Of a stretch of DNA of 64,000 nucleotides, positions 26,786 to 36,378 are shown in pieces. Source of the DNA: DASUPK01 sp963797265 (lineage in GTDB: Bacteria > Actinomycetota > Thermoleophilia > Solirubrobacterales > 70-9); the NCBI GenBank assembly GCA_963797265.1, contig CAWCOY010000003.1, positions 992,001 through 1,056,000 of the forward strand. Direction: 5' to 3'. The notes below the pieces were generated by a model. It ran no database searches. It was given only the letters and a program-made list of their open reading frames with translations, and was not told where the DNA came from. Each line of letters starts with the position of its first letter. Position 1 is the first letter of the stretch. The translations under genes were made by a program, and so were the position numbers.

Positions 26786-27598
26786 ATGGGCGTAAAGGCG
26801 GACCTCGAGCGGGAGATTTTGGCGCTCGCACCGTGGCACCTGGACGTCCAGGTTACGCCGGAGGTGAGCACGCGGATTGCCGCCCCAGCGCAGCGCACGC
26901 CTCAGCACCCCGCCGAGCGCCCGATCGAAATCATCAACGCCGGGCCGCGGTGGAAGCAGCTCTTAAGCGCGATCTATCCCGAGGGCCTCGGGGGGCGCGA
27001 CGTCCTTGACATCGGATGCAACTGTGGCGCCTACATGTTCTGGGCCCGGGAGCTGGGAGCAGGCGGGTGTCTGGGAATCGACGTTCGGGATCACTGGCTT
27101 CGCCAGGCGCAGTTCCTCGCCGAGCATGGCTCGTGGCCGAGCGACGGCATCCGCTTCGAGAGGATGGACCTGTACGAGTACCCCGAGCGCGATCTCGACA
27201 ACTTCCAGATCACGTTCTTCCTCGGGATCTTCTATCACCTGCCCGACCCCCTCCTCGGCCTGAAGATCGTGGCGGATGCGACGGGCGAGCTGATCATTCT
27301 CGATACCGCAACCAAGACCGGGCTGGAGGACGGAGCCCTGGTTCTGGACCGTGAGGGCAAGAAGGACGAGCAGGTGCTGTCAGGAGTCTATGGGCTGAGC
27401 TGGCGCCCGACCGGCCCCACGGTGATGGAGGACATTTTCCACTGGCTCGGGTTCGGGGCGATGCGAATGGTGAGCAATCGGCCAGCCCCAAACCGCGGGG
27501 CAGACCGCGGCCGGATGCGCGTGATTGCTGCCCGCGACGAGGCCACGCTCGCGGCCTACGATCACGCCGTCGAGTCGGGCCGCTTCGTTCCGGGCTGA
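26786..27598 (+). CDS. Class I SAM-dependent methyltransferase (DUF1698/CmoB-like), copy 1
   Basis: 270 aa. The N-terminal APWHLDVQVTPEV is shared with the next gene. The SAM-binding loop is VLDIGCNCGAYMFWARELGA, followed by GIDVRDHWLRQAQFLAEH and FFLGIFYHLPDPLLGLKIV, a layout like the CmoB/DUF1698 group. In this locus a sugar or lipid substrate is more likely than tRNA, which is inference. It starts at ATG 26786. Confidence 0.83.
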   Translation: MGVKADLEREILALAPWHLDVQVTPEVSTRIAAPAQRTPQHPAERPIEIINAGPRWKQLLSAIYPEGLGGRDVLDIGCNCGAYMFWARELGAGGCLGIDVRDHWLRQAQFLAEHGSWPSDGIRFERMDLYEYPERDLDNFQITFFLGIFYHLPDPLLGLKIVADATGELIILDTATKTGLEDGALVLDREGKKDEQVLSGVYGLSWRPTGPTVMEDIFHWLGFGAMRMVSNRPAPNRGADRGRMRVIAARDEATLAAYDHAVESGRFVPG

Positions 27599-27794
27599 TT
27601 CGCGGCGGATCGCGTCAAGCTCTCCAGCAGCGTTCCAGCAGCAACGCGCACCGTGGTGGGTCGGAATGACCACCCTGACCAAGGGCTGTGTGATGCCTAC
27701 GTGAGCCCCCGTGCCCTTCCGCGCTAGCCTCGGCGTGCCTTTCCCAGCAGAGAACTCGAACCGTGACACCGTCCATCCGCCCGGAGCTCACGAC

Positions 27795-28640
27795 GTGAAC
27801 CCGTCGCCCGCCAAGGACCCAGCCGAACTGAAAGAGGAGCTCATCCGGCTTGGGCCGTGGCACCTCGACGTGCAGGTGACTCCCGAGCTGAGCTCGAACG
27901 CGTTTCTCGAAGCTCCCGACGGGACCTACGGGCAGGAGCAGATCAGCTTCATCAATCCCCGCCGCCCTTGGCAGCGAATGATGGAGACGATTTACCCGGA
28001 CGGGCTTGAGGGTCGCTCATTCCTTGACTGCGCCTGCAACTGTGGTGGGTACTCCTTCTGGACGAAGGAGCTGGGGGCCGGCTTCTGCCTGGGCTTTGAC
28101 GTCCGGGAGCACTGGATCAGACAGGCCGAGTTCCTGCTCGAGCACAGGGAATGGCCGAGCGACGGGATCCGGTTCGAGGTCCTGGACCTCTACGACCTTC
28201 CGAAGCGGGACCTCGAGCCCTTCGACATCACCCTCTTCAAGGGAATCTTCTACCACCTTCCCGACCCCGTGGCGGGCCTCAAGCTGGCCGCGGATCTGAC
28301 CCGGGACGTGTTGATCGTCGACACAGATGCTCGCGTTGATCTCCCCGATGGGATGCTCGCGGTTCAGCAGGAGGCGACCGAGCACCCGATGTCCGGCGTC
28401 TACGGGTTGAACTGGGTTCCGACGGGCCCGGAGGTGATGATCCGGGTCCTCAACTGGATGGGGTTCCCCGAGACCCGGCTCACTTCCTGGGCAGCCAGCG
28501 GCACTCGAGACGGCAAGGAGTTCGGGCGTCTGCAGATAGTCGGAGCGCGAGAGCCCGAGCGCCTGGATCGCCTGGAGCCGGTAACCGAGCTCATGCGCCG
28601 TGAGAGGGTTGATGGAGGCAACGACGCGCCAGCGCATTGA
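27795..28640 (+). CDS. Class I SAM-dependent methyltransferase (DUF1698/CmoB-like), copy 2
   Basis: 281 aa from GTG 27795, chosen because ggag lies eight bases upstream and the N-terminal length then matches copy 1. In-frame GTGs at 27711 and 27735 are alternatives. It shares GPWHLDVQVTPEL, FLDCACNCGGYSFWTKELGA, GFDVREHWIRQAEFLLEH and LFKGIFYHLPDPVAGLKL with its neighbour. The SAM loop has CAC in place of the IGC of copy 1. The pair is a tandem duplication. Its 3' end overlaps the convergent sulfotransferase by 50 bp. Confidence 0.82.
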   Translation: MNPSPAKDPAELKEELIRLGPWHLDVQVTPELSSNAFLEAPDGTYGQEQISFINPRRPWQRMMETIYPDGLEGRSFLDCACNCGGYSFWTKELGAGFCLGFDVREHWIRQAEFLLEHREWPSDGIRFEVLDLYDLPKRDLEPFDITLFKGIFYHLPDPVAGLKLAADLTRDVLIVDTDARVDLPDGMLAVQQEATEHPMSGVYGLNWVPTGPEVMIRVLNWMGFPETRLTSWAASGTRDGKEFGRLQIVGAREPERLDRLEPVTELMRRERVDGGNDAPAH

Positions 28641-29455
28641 TGTTGGCCCACGCCTCCGGTGCGCTGCCTCGTCCGGGCCCTGCCTCGAGATCGGCGGCGA
28701 GGTCGAGCGTCAGATAGAGCGCGACCACGTTGAATGGCATGCCCGCGATCATCGGCGATCGCACTCGATGACGAGCGCGCATGCACGAGCCCTGGATCGA
28801 TGAACTCGAAGATCCGTTCCATCGTGTCGGGCTCCTCGAGCCGATCCTCGCATCCGAGAAACCGCGCCAGTCTTCTCACCTCCTGCTCGGCGTCCTCGAA
28901 GAACCGCTCGTAGTGGACGACGATCCGCGGTCCGTCGGCGGTGTAAGCGAGCGCCGACGCGGTATGTCGAAGCCAATCCAGCGCGCGTTCCTCGAGCCCG
29001 CGTTCCTCACCCTCGCGCAAGCGAAGTGAGCGGGCGACATCGACCGGGTTGCGAACGCAGATCACGTAGCGCAGGCGCGAAACCAGCCGCTGCCAGAAGG
29101 GCAGGGTGATGCACGTTCGCGGGTCCTTCCAGCCCCATTGCGATGAAGCGGCAAATCGTCTGCCAAGGAGAGCGCGGGCGTGCTCGCGGATCTGCGCAAG
29201 TTCGTCGGACTTCTCCCAGCCGGGCGGTAGCTCCGGGACGTCATCCCAGCTTCCACCGTAGTGGGCGAGGATGTCGTTGTTCAGGTACACGAGCTCCTTG
29301 AGCTCGAAGTAGCCGCTCTCGTTGTTCGAATCAGGCGGTAGGAACTCCTCGTCCGGCCCCAGATCGATCCCAAGTTGTCTCAGAGTGCCCGCGACCAGCG
29401 AGGTCCCGCTTCGGTGCATCCCGAGCACACAGACGCCATTGGCTGCCTCGTTCAT
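28591..29455 (-). CDS. Sulfotransferase family protein (copy 4), one frameshift
   Basis: The start is ATG 29455 in an ATGA overlap with the upstream beta-propeller gene. The P-loop GMHRSGTS is at residues 12-19, then SNNESGYFELKELVYLNND, WGWKDPRTC and YVICVRNPVDVARSLRLRE. This is the bacterial/PKS-type sulfotransferase subgroup, unlike copies 1-3. An extra base near 28780 breaks the frame after FEFIDPGL. The other frame continues with VVALYLTLDLAADLEAG to a stop at 28591, giving about 287 aa, the usual length. Confidence 0.8.
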
Positions 29456-30663
29456 TTGGAGATCTCGATCGGGAGCCGGACGAGGTCGCGGTTCCGGGTC
29501 AGCTCGCACCCCTCGTAGTTGAACCGGGTGTAGTAGAGGTAGGGGCGACGGCCGGTGGTCGCAAAAGTCCGCGACTCGCTGCGGGGATCGATCAGGGAGG
29601 GGTAGGCGATCGGGTTGGGGCCTCCGCAGCGAAACGTGGGGATCGTGGTCGCTTCCATGATCAGCCGGCGGGGACTCCAGTGAACCAGGTCGCTGGAGAG
29701 GGAGAAGTAGATGCCGGTCACGGGCTTGCCAGTCGTCACGGGTTGGGCAGAGAGCCCAACCAGCAGATAGCGGTCGAGGTAGGTGTTGTAAGTGAGGCTC
29801 TCGTGCATGGCGGCGATTTCGGACGTCGCGATCGGCACGCACGGCCGAGTGGTGCCTGGCGAGTTGCGGTAGGGGTCGGCGAAGCGGATGCCGAAGCCGC
29901 TTCCGTCCCACGCGCGCCACGAGGAGGGCTGAAAGGGATCGCTCGTTCGGATCAGGCAGCTCCCGACCGCGCCACTGGGGGTCCGCGATACGACCAGCGC
30001 GTAGTAGTAGCCGTCGCGAGGCCCGACGATGTTCGAGGGGGTGAAGATGCCGATCGGGTCGGCGCGCGGCATGTAGCGGTAGGTGGAGGCAGCGACGAAA
30101 TGGTCGGGCGGCAGCTCGAAAGTTCGACCGCCGTCGTCGGAGCGTGCAAAGGTGACCGCGTTGTACCAGCAGGGAGGAGTGAACTCGGTCCGAACGCAGG
30201 TGCCGGAGTGCATGCCGCGGTACTCCTCGTGGATCAGTGCCGCGACGTCGCGGCCGTTCTTCGTGAACACCGAGGCGATCCACTCCTGGTAGTCGAACGC
30301 CGCCGGATCGGGGTTCTCCGTCGAGCGCATCGTCACGGCGCAATCGACATGGAGGCGGTCGAGGCTCGGTCCAATCATGCGGCGGTTGATGTAGTCGGGG
30401 AGGATGAGCTGGACGCGGCCCCGATAGTCGCGGAACGCTCGCACCGGGAGATCCGGGATCTGCTGGAATTCGCACGCCTCGGAGCTCCAGTCGAACACGG
30501 TCTCGGGCGATCCGGCGACAGCGATGGTGGCGTTCGCCGCCCCCTCGTCGGACGCGATCCGGACTATCAGCAAGACGGCGCCGACGTACAGAAGAACGGC
30601 GAGCGCGAGCGGTACGAAGGGAGGTCGGCCTATGCGCTCTCTCTGAGGTCGAAGATCACGCAA
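29452..30663 (-). CDS. Membrane-anchored beta-propeller protein, glycosidase-like
   Basis: 403 aa. A short basic N-terminus is followed by a hydrophobic segment at about residues 15-36 (FVPLALAVLLYVGAVLLIV), an uncleaved anchor or signal. The outside part has repeated propeller-type blades: TFARSDDGGRTFELP, YYYALVVSRTPSGAVGSCLI, YNTYLDRYLLVGLSAQP, FSLSSDLVHWSP and PYLYYTRFNYEGCE. The SDDGGRTF box recalls sialidase Asp boxes and the overall pattern recalls five-bladed GH43/GH32-like folds. I cannot place catalytic acids with confidence. It may bind or trim the exported glycan. The start overlaps the upstream gene by 34 bp. Confidence 0.7.
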   Translation of the reverse strand: MRDLRPQRERIGRPPFVPLALAVLLYVGAVLLIVRIASDEGAANATIAVAGSPETVFDWSSEACEFQQIPDLPVRAFRDYRGRVQLILPDYINRRMIGPSLDRLHVDCAVTMRSTENPDPAAFDYQEWIASVFTKNGRDVAALIHEEYRGMHSGTCVRTEFTPPCWYNAVTFARSDDGGRTFELPPDHFVAASTYRYMPRADPIGIFTPSNIVGPRDGYYYALVVSRTPSGAVGSCLIRTSDPFQPSSWRAWDGSGFGIRFADPYRNSPGTTRPCVPIATSEIAAMHESLTYNTYLDRYLLVGLSAQPVTTGKPVTGIYFSLSSDLVHWSPRRLIMEATTIPTFRCGGPNPIAYPSLIDPRSESRTFATTGRRPYLYYTRFNYEGCELTRNRDLVRLPIEISK

Positions 30664-31928
30664 GCCTCGGGATCGTCGAAGCTTCGGTTAAAGGTCTCAT
30701 CGAGGTACAGCCGGAGTCCTTCGTAGTGCTCCAGCCACCACATCCCTGTGGCTGGAAATGCGATGTACTCGGCGCCGGCCCGGCGCTGCGTCTCCAGCCG
30801 GGCAACCGCCTCGTGGCTGTCGGCCGGGTGGTGGCCGGCGTAGGCACCGTCGTCGTCGCGGGGAAAATGCCGCATCTCTCGACTGTCCACGCGAAGCAGT
30901 TCCTCGTCCCCGCGGCTGACGATGAGCACTGTCGCGCCGGCTGGGACGGCATCGACCACCGCCCTACGCACCCGGTCAACTAGTGCTCGGTACTGATCGC
31001 TGTGCCGGCGTCCGTATGGCTGCCAAGGTTCCTGCCACTTGTCCTCGAACCGGGCTCGATTCGCCTCCAGCAAGCGGGCGTATTCGCCGCTCGCCACCAG
31101 CTTGCCGAACGAGGTCTCGCTGAAATGGTGCACGAAAGAGTCATCAGCGCAGAGCAGCCGGTACCCCGCCTCGCGGACCCGCCGCGAGTAGTCATCGTCC
31201 TCGAGCAGCCCCGTCTCAAAACGCTCGTCGAGCGGCCCGACCTCCTGATAGAGCGCCCGACGCATGGCTACGCAGAACATCGTCAGCGTCGGGATCTCGA
31301 ACGCCTCTCCGACATGGTCTTGCGCACGCGCCTCTGCAAAGCGAATTAGCTCGGCCCAGGTCCGGTAGTCGCTGTCGATCTGGGCTTCGTTGCCAATCCT
31401 ATTAGTGGTCGGGCCGACCATCCCGACCCGGGAACGCTCGAGGTGTGCCCCCAGCCGTCCGAGCCAGCCGGGGGTGACCGCGGTGTCGTCGTTCAGGAAT
31501 ACGAGAAGTGTCTCCTGTCGCCATCTCCGCCCCCTGGTTGCAGGCCGGAGCGAACCCGCGGTTCGAATCGTTCCCGATCAGCCGTACGTTCGGGTTGCGC
31601 TCGGCGAGTCGGGCGAGGTACGCCCCCGTCCCGTCGGATGACTCGTTGTCGACGACGATCAGCTTCGACAGGGGCGCTCGGTGCCGGCGAGCACGCTCTC
31701 GAGGGAGAGCCGGAGGAACGCCAGGTTGTCGCGCGTGACGACGACGACGCTGGCGTCGGGGCGCTCAGCGGAGACCACCGGGTAGGCGGGCACCGGCCGG
31801 TCGAGGATCGTGCGCAGGGTCGAGTCCTCGAGCCGCGTCGGTCGCCGGGAGACTGGGGTGAGCACGAGGTCGTCGGGAAACGGAAGGGCCCGGGTAGATC
31901 GAGACGACGTCGGCGTGGCGGCGGTCAC
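30630..31928 (-). pseudogene. GT2 glycosyltransferase fused to HFP/GHHPAD domain, two indels
   Basis: GTG 31928 overlaps the stop of the upstream fusion gene. The GT2 part begins ASVVVVTRDNLAFLRLSLES. One base is missing near 31668, after which KLIVVDNESSDGTGAYLARL and NRGFAPACNQGAEMATGDT continue. One extra base near 31510 restores VFLNDDTAVTPGWLGRLGAH and GPLDERFETGLLEDDDYSRR. The net shift is zero, so 432 codons are restored. Residues about 330-430 are the unknown domain in its best form (LIVSRGDEELLRVDS, RHFPRDDDGAYAGHHPADS, YIAFPATGMWWLEHYEGL, CVIFDLR). It is close kin of the C-terminal half of the upstream fusion. Confidence 0.72.
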
Positions 31929-34900
31929 GCCTTCCGTCCCTCACGGACGCGGGCTTCGGTAGGCTCGGAAAGCTCGTAGATGACAGCGCTCTCGGGGTCC
32001 TCGCTGGCGCATCGGTAGCGCTCCAGGTGATCCCGAAGGCCCCGGTATCGCTCGAGCCACCAAAGCGACGTCGCGGGCAGCACCAGGTAATCGGCACCGC
32101 GCTCGCGCAGCCGCTCGAGCTCGGCGATTGCCTCCTCGTCCCCGGTCGGATGGTGATCTGAGCGAGAGCCGTCCTCGAGCTGGGCGAAGGTCCACACCTG
32201 CGCGCCCGTCGGACGCGGACAAGTGTTTGGTCCTCCCGGCTCACGACCAGAACGGTCGACCCAGCGGGCACGTGCTGGCGCACCGCCGCCTCGACTCTCT
32301 GTGCCAGGGCCGCGTCAGCGGGCTCGGGATGGTCGTCGAGACTCTCGCCGAAGCGATGGGCGAAGACGTCGTACGCGCAGGAAACCTGGTGGCCTGCGTC
32401 GCGGACGCGTCGGGCGTAATCGTCCTGGACGCTGCCTGTATCGAGCCGCTCGTCGAGTTGCCCGACCGCCTCGAAGACACCGCGGCGCAGCGCAACGCAG
32501 AACATGTCGGCGGCGCCGATGTCTCGAGCCGGAGTCCCCGCCAGTTCCTCGCGGCGCTGGCGAGCGAACCGCACCATCTCGCCGTACGTGGTGTACGAGG
32601 TTGGAACCTGCGCGCCACCTGGGCTGTGATTGGTGGCCGGCATCACGAGACCAATCGCAGGGTCTTCGAGATGCGCGACGAGGTCGGGCAGCCACCTCGG
32701 GGGAACGATCAGGTCGTCCTGGAGCAGGACCAGCGTCTCACCGTTTGCCGCCGCCAGGCCCCGGTTGCAGGCAGCCGCGAAGCCGAGGTTGTCGTCGTCG
32801 CGGATTACCCGCAGGTGGCGGTTGCGGGCGGCCAGGGCCTCGAGGTACTTGCGGGTGACCTCCTCTGAGCCCTTGTCGACCACGACGATCTCGTAGGGCG
32901 GCTCGTCCGTGTTCGCCAGGACGCTCTCGAGGGCGAGGCGTGTGCACGCGAGGTTGGCGCGCACCGGGACCACTACGGTGGCGATCGGAGGCGCGGCGGG
33001 GGCAGGTGCGGCAGGAATCGGACGGCCGAGGACGTACCGTGATGTCTCGTCGTCGAGCTCCAGCGGATCGCGTGAATTGACGTTCAACGGGAGCGTCTCC
33101 GGAAGCTCGGCGGGTGCCGGGGAGGTGCGCGGTGTCGGCCGGCCTGCTCTCGGCCTCAATCCGACGTGGTCGAGCAGGTTGCCGAGCACGACCTCGTGGC
33201 TCAGATATTCGCGCGCCACCTCCTTGGCAGCGTCGCGGTGCCGGGCAGGATCCGCCTGCACCGCCCGCACGGCCTCCGCCGCCTCGTCGAGGTTGGTGAA
33301 CGCGAACAGGCCCTCGCCGGTCGGCAGGGCGGCTCCGAATCCGGTGTTCTGGAGGATCACGGGGCGCCCGGCCGCCAGATACGTGGCGCTCCGCTCGCTG
33401 AACCAGCCCGTGCGGAAATGGATGTTCTGCTCCTTGGCCGCCGAAATCTCTCCGGCGGACCCAAGGATGTAGTCCCGGTATCGGTCGAGATCACGTGAGA
33501 TCTCGAGACCAGGGCGGACCCCCCACCCGTGCTCCGCCAGCAGCAGACGATCGCGGCCGGTGTAGCTCGACAGCGCGAGTTCGATCCGCGCCTGCGTCCG
33601 TGCCGGCAGGTTGAGGATCTTGAGGAACTCCGCGTGCTTGGTCCACCTGTAGACGCGGCCCTCGAATTCGATCGGGCGCTTGTACTGGCGCCAGTTTCCG
33701 ATCGTCGAGAAGGGAGCGCGGTCGCCCGGTAAGGAATCGTTCTCCCAGAAGTCGAGGACAACCGGTGGGGGGGAGGGGACGAACGAGTACGGCTGCGCCC
33801 AGGGGAGCGTGCAGTCGGGATTGCCGTAATTCAGCCCCCAGGTGAAGAACGCGGCGTGCTGGTCGAGGAACTCGATCGTCTCGCGTTCGCCGTGGTGGAC
33901 CTTGAGCTCAGTCGCCACCGGGTCGGTTCCCATATAGACGAGGCGGTCGGTCGCCGCGTGCTCCGGCAGCGGCAGGGTGCCGCCGTGCAGGTTGATGATC
34001 AGCGCCGCGTCTCGGTAGAGCCGATCGAGCTCCTCGGCACTCATGCCCAGGCAGCGACCATCCTCATGCAGCGCCTGGAAGGCCCAGCGGTCACCCAATC
34101 CGAACTTGCGGGCGACCTCGGCGACGTAGTGCGCCGCACCTTCGGTCCCGCCGTCATTTGCGTTCTTCATGAACTCGTAGGGCGTCCGGGCGTGCGCCTC
34201 GACGTAGTAGACGTCGTAGCCCAGGCGCTCGAACCCGGCGGCGTATTGCCCCACGAGCCAGGCCACGCCCGCGAACGGGATCCTGGTCAGCATCCCGAGC
34301 AACACGATCTTCGGCCGGGGCAGCGCGACGGGGCCGGCGACGGGCTTCTCCGTGGAAGGCCGGCCCGCCCGTTCCGGGATATTCCGGCGCTTGGGTGACG
34401 CATCGGTGGCGACCTCGTCATCGCTCGGTTTCACGTTCGGTGTTTCCAGCCGTGCAACGGTGGAGGGCCCGGCCTCGGGCGGCGCCTTTGTGGAGGCCGC
34501 GTCCGACGGTCCCGGCAACTGGCCTCCCTCGCTACGGGTTTGGGCTTCCCACAGCTCCCGGTACAGGCCGGGCTGGCTCACCAGCTCCACGTGGGTCCCG
34601 CGCTGGACGATCTCTCCGTGGTTCATCACGAGGATGTCGTCGACACTTCGGAGGGTCGAGAGCCGGTGAGCGATCAGGATCGTCGTCCGGCCTTCCATCA
34701 GCCGATCGAGGGCATCCAAAATCACCGACTCGGTGCGGGAGTCAATCGAGGATGTGGGCTCGTCGAGGATCAGGACCGGGGCATCCCGGAGGAAGGCCCG
34801 AGCGACGGCGATGCGCTGGCGCTCGCCGCCGGAGATCTGGGCGCCTCTCTCCCCGAGCAGCGTGTCGTAGCCGTCGGGCAGCGCCGAGATGAAGTCGTGC

Positions 34901-36378
34901 GCATTCGCTGCCTTGGCCGCCTCGATGACCTCCTCCATTGGGGCATCCGGCTTTGCATAGGAGATGTTGTTGGCGATCGTGCCGGAGAAGAGGAGGGGCT
35001 CCTGGAGCACGATGCTGAACTGGTTGCGCACGTCGGCGAGCTTCAGGTCGCGCACGTCCTCCCCGTCGATCCGGACGCTGCCCTCTTTTGCGTCGTAGAA
35101 CCGGGGCAGCAGGCTTACGAGCGTCGATTTGCCCGCGCCGGTCGGGCCGACGACCGCAATGGCGCGTCCAGGCGGGATCTGGGTCGATATGCCCTTGAGC
35201 ACGTCGGGCCGGCCGTCGTAGTCGAATCCGACACCGTCGAGCTCGATCTCCCCGCGGGCCCTATTGAGGGGACGCGCATCCGGCTTCTCTGTGACCTCGG
35301 GTTTCTTGTCGAGCAGGTCGAATGCCATCAGCAGGTTGATGAACCACTGCTGGAAGTTGGTGATCGTGGTGGTCAGGTCCTCGAGCGGCTGGTAGATCTG
35401 GGCGATGTACGAGAGGACCACGAGCAGCTGGCCGGCGCTGATCTCCCCATGCACGGCCTGGTACGCGCCGACCCCGATCACCGCGGCCGTGCCCCCCGCG
35501 GTGATCATCTGTACGGCGAGCTTGAAGGCGGTTTGGCGCACCGTCAGGCCGACGGTCTCGCCCACCCATTCCTCACCCTGCTTGCGAAAGCGCGTGAATT
35601 CGCGTCGCTGTGTCCCGAACGCGAGGACGACGCGCATCATCGTCATCGCCTCGTAGACGATTGCGAGGTTCATCGCCCCAAGCCCACGCACCCGGTAAAG
35701 GCGCGGCTCGATGCGATCGGTGTAGAAGGTGGTCGAGTAGATGACGAACGGGGTGGTGCCGAGCGCGAGGAGCGCGAGAAGAGGATTGATCCGGAACGAG
35801 ATGTAGGCCATGCCGACGAGCGTCAGCACGCTCTGCGCCACCGTGGGCAGGGCGACCACGATTTGGCCCAGTGCGGAAGCCTGCTGGTTGATTCGGTACA
35901 TCAGGATGCCCTTGCTCTCGCTGTCGTGGAACTTCAGGGAGAGCTTCTGAGCGTGCTGGAACATGTCGCTGCGGACGTCGAGGACCATCCGCTGGTCGAC
36001 GTTGGTCGAGAGGTACTCGTTCCAGACCGTCATCCCGCCCGACAGCGCCGTCAGGAAAAGCGTGGCCGCTACTGCGAGCCCGATCAGGACTCCGACGCTG
36101 GAGCCGAAGATCCCGCTCACCCATCCGGGCGCCGGCTTCCCGCCGATGATGCTGTCGACCACGAACGCCACCGGCCACGGCTCGGCCAAGGCGACGATCG
36201 CGAGCAGGATCGTCATCACGACGGAGAGCGCGGCCATCTTCCGGTAGGGCCGGAGGTAGGGAAAGATCCGCGGAAGCGTCTTGAAGCCGCGCCTCAGCGC
36301 GCCCTTCTTCGTTGGCCGTCCGAGGATGTCCTCGATGACCGCCTGCTCGCCCGGATCGATCCCGCTTACGTCGCTCAC
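31925..36378 (-). CDS. ABC exporter / GT-B-like / GT2 / unknown-domain fusion, one frameshift
   Basis: About 1484 aa from GTG 36378. Residues 1-345 form an ABC exporter membrane domain with about six helices. Residues 375-610 form its ATPase: Walker A GPTGAGKST at 411-419, signature ISGGERQRIAVARAFL near 515, Walker B VLILDEPTSS near 535. After a Pro/Ser-rich linker, residues 690-1075 are the fourth copy of the GT-B-like family of 987-4417 (TGWFSERSATYLAAGRPVIL). Residues 1130-1350 are GT2 (ATVVVPVRANLACTRLALES, LVLLQDDLIVPP). The last about 115 residues are the HFP/GHHPAD domain, interrupted by a missing base near 32220. Export and assembly of the glycan on one polypeptide is the inferred role. 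Confidence 0.8.

Noticed and set aside
27655..27674. Imperfect hairpin GGTGGgTC...GACCACC between the two methyltransferase genes
   Set aside because: It has a bulged stem and no T-run; it could be a weak terminator but support is too thin.
31560..31580. GGTTCGAATC, a tRNA T-loop-like sequence
   Set aside because: It lies inside a conserved GT2 coding segment and no cloverleaf can be formed around it.
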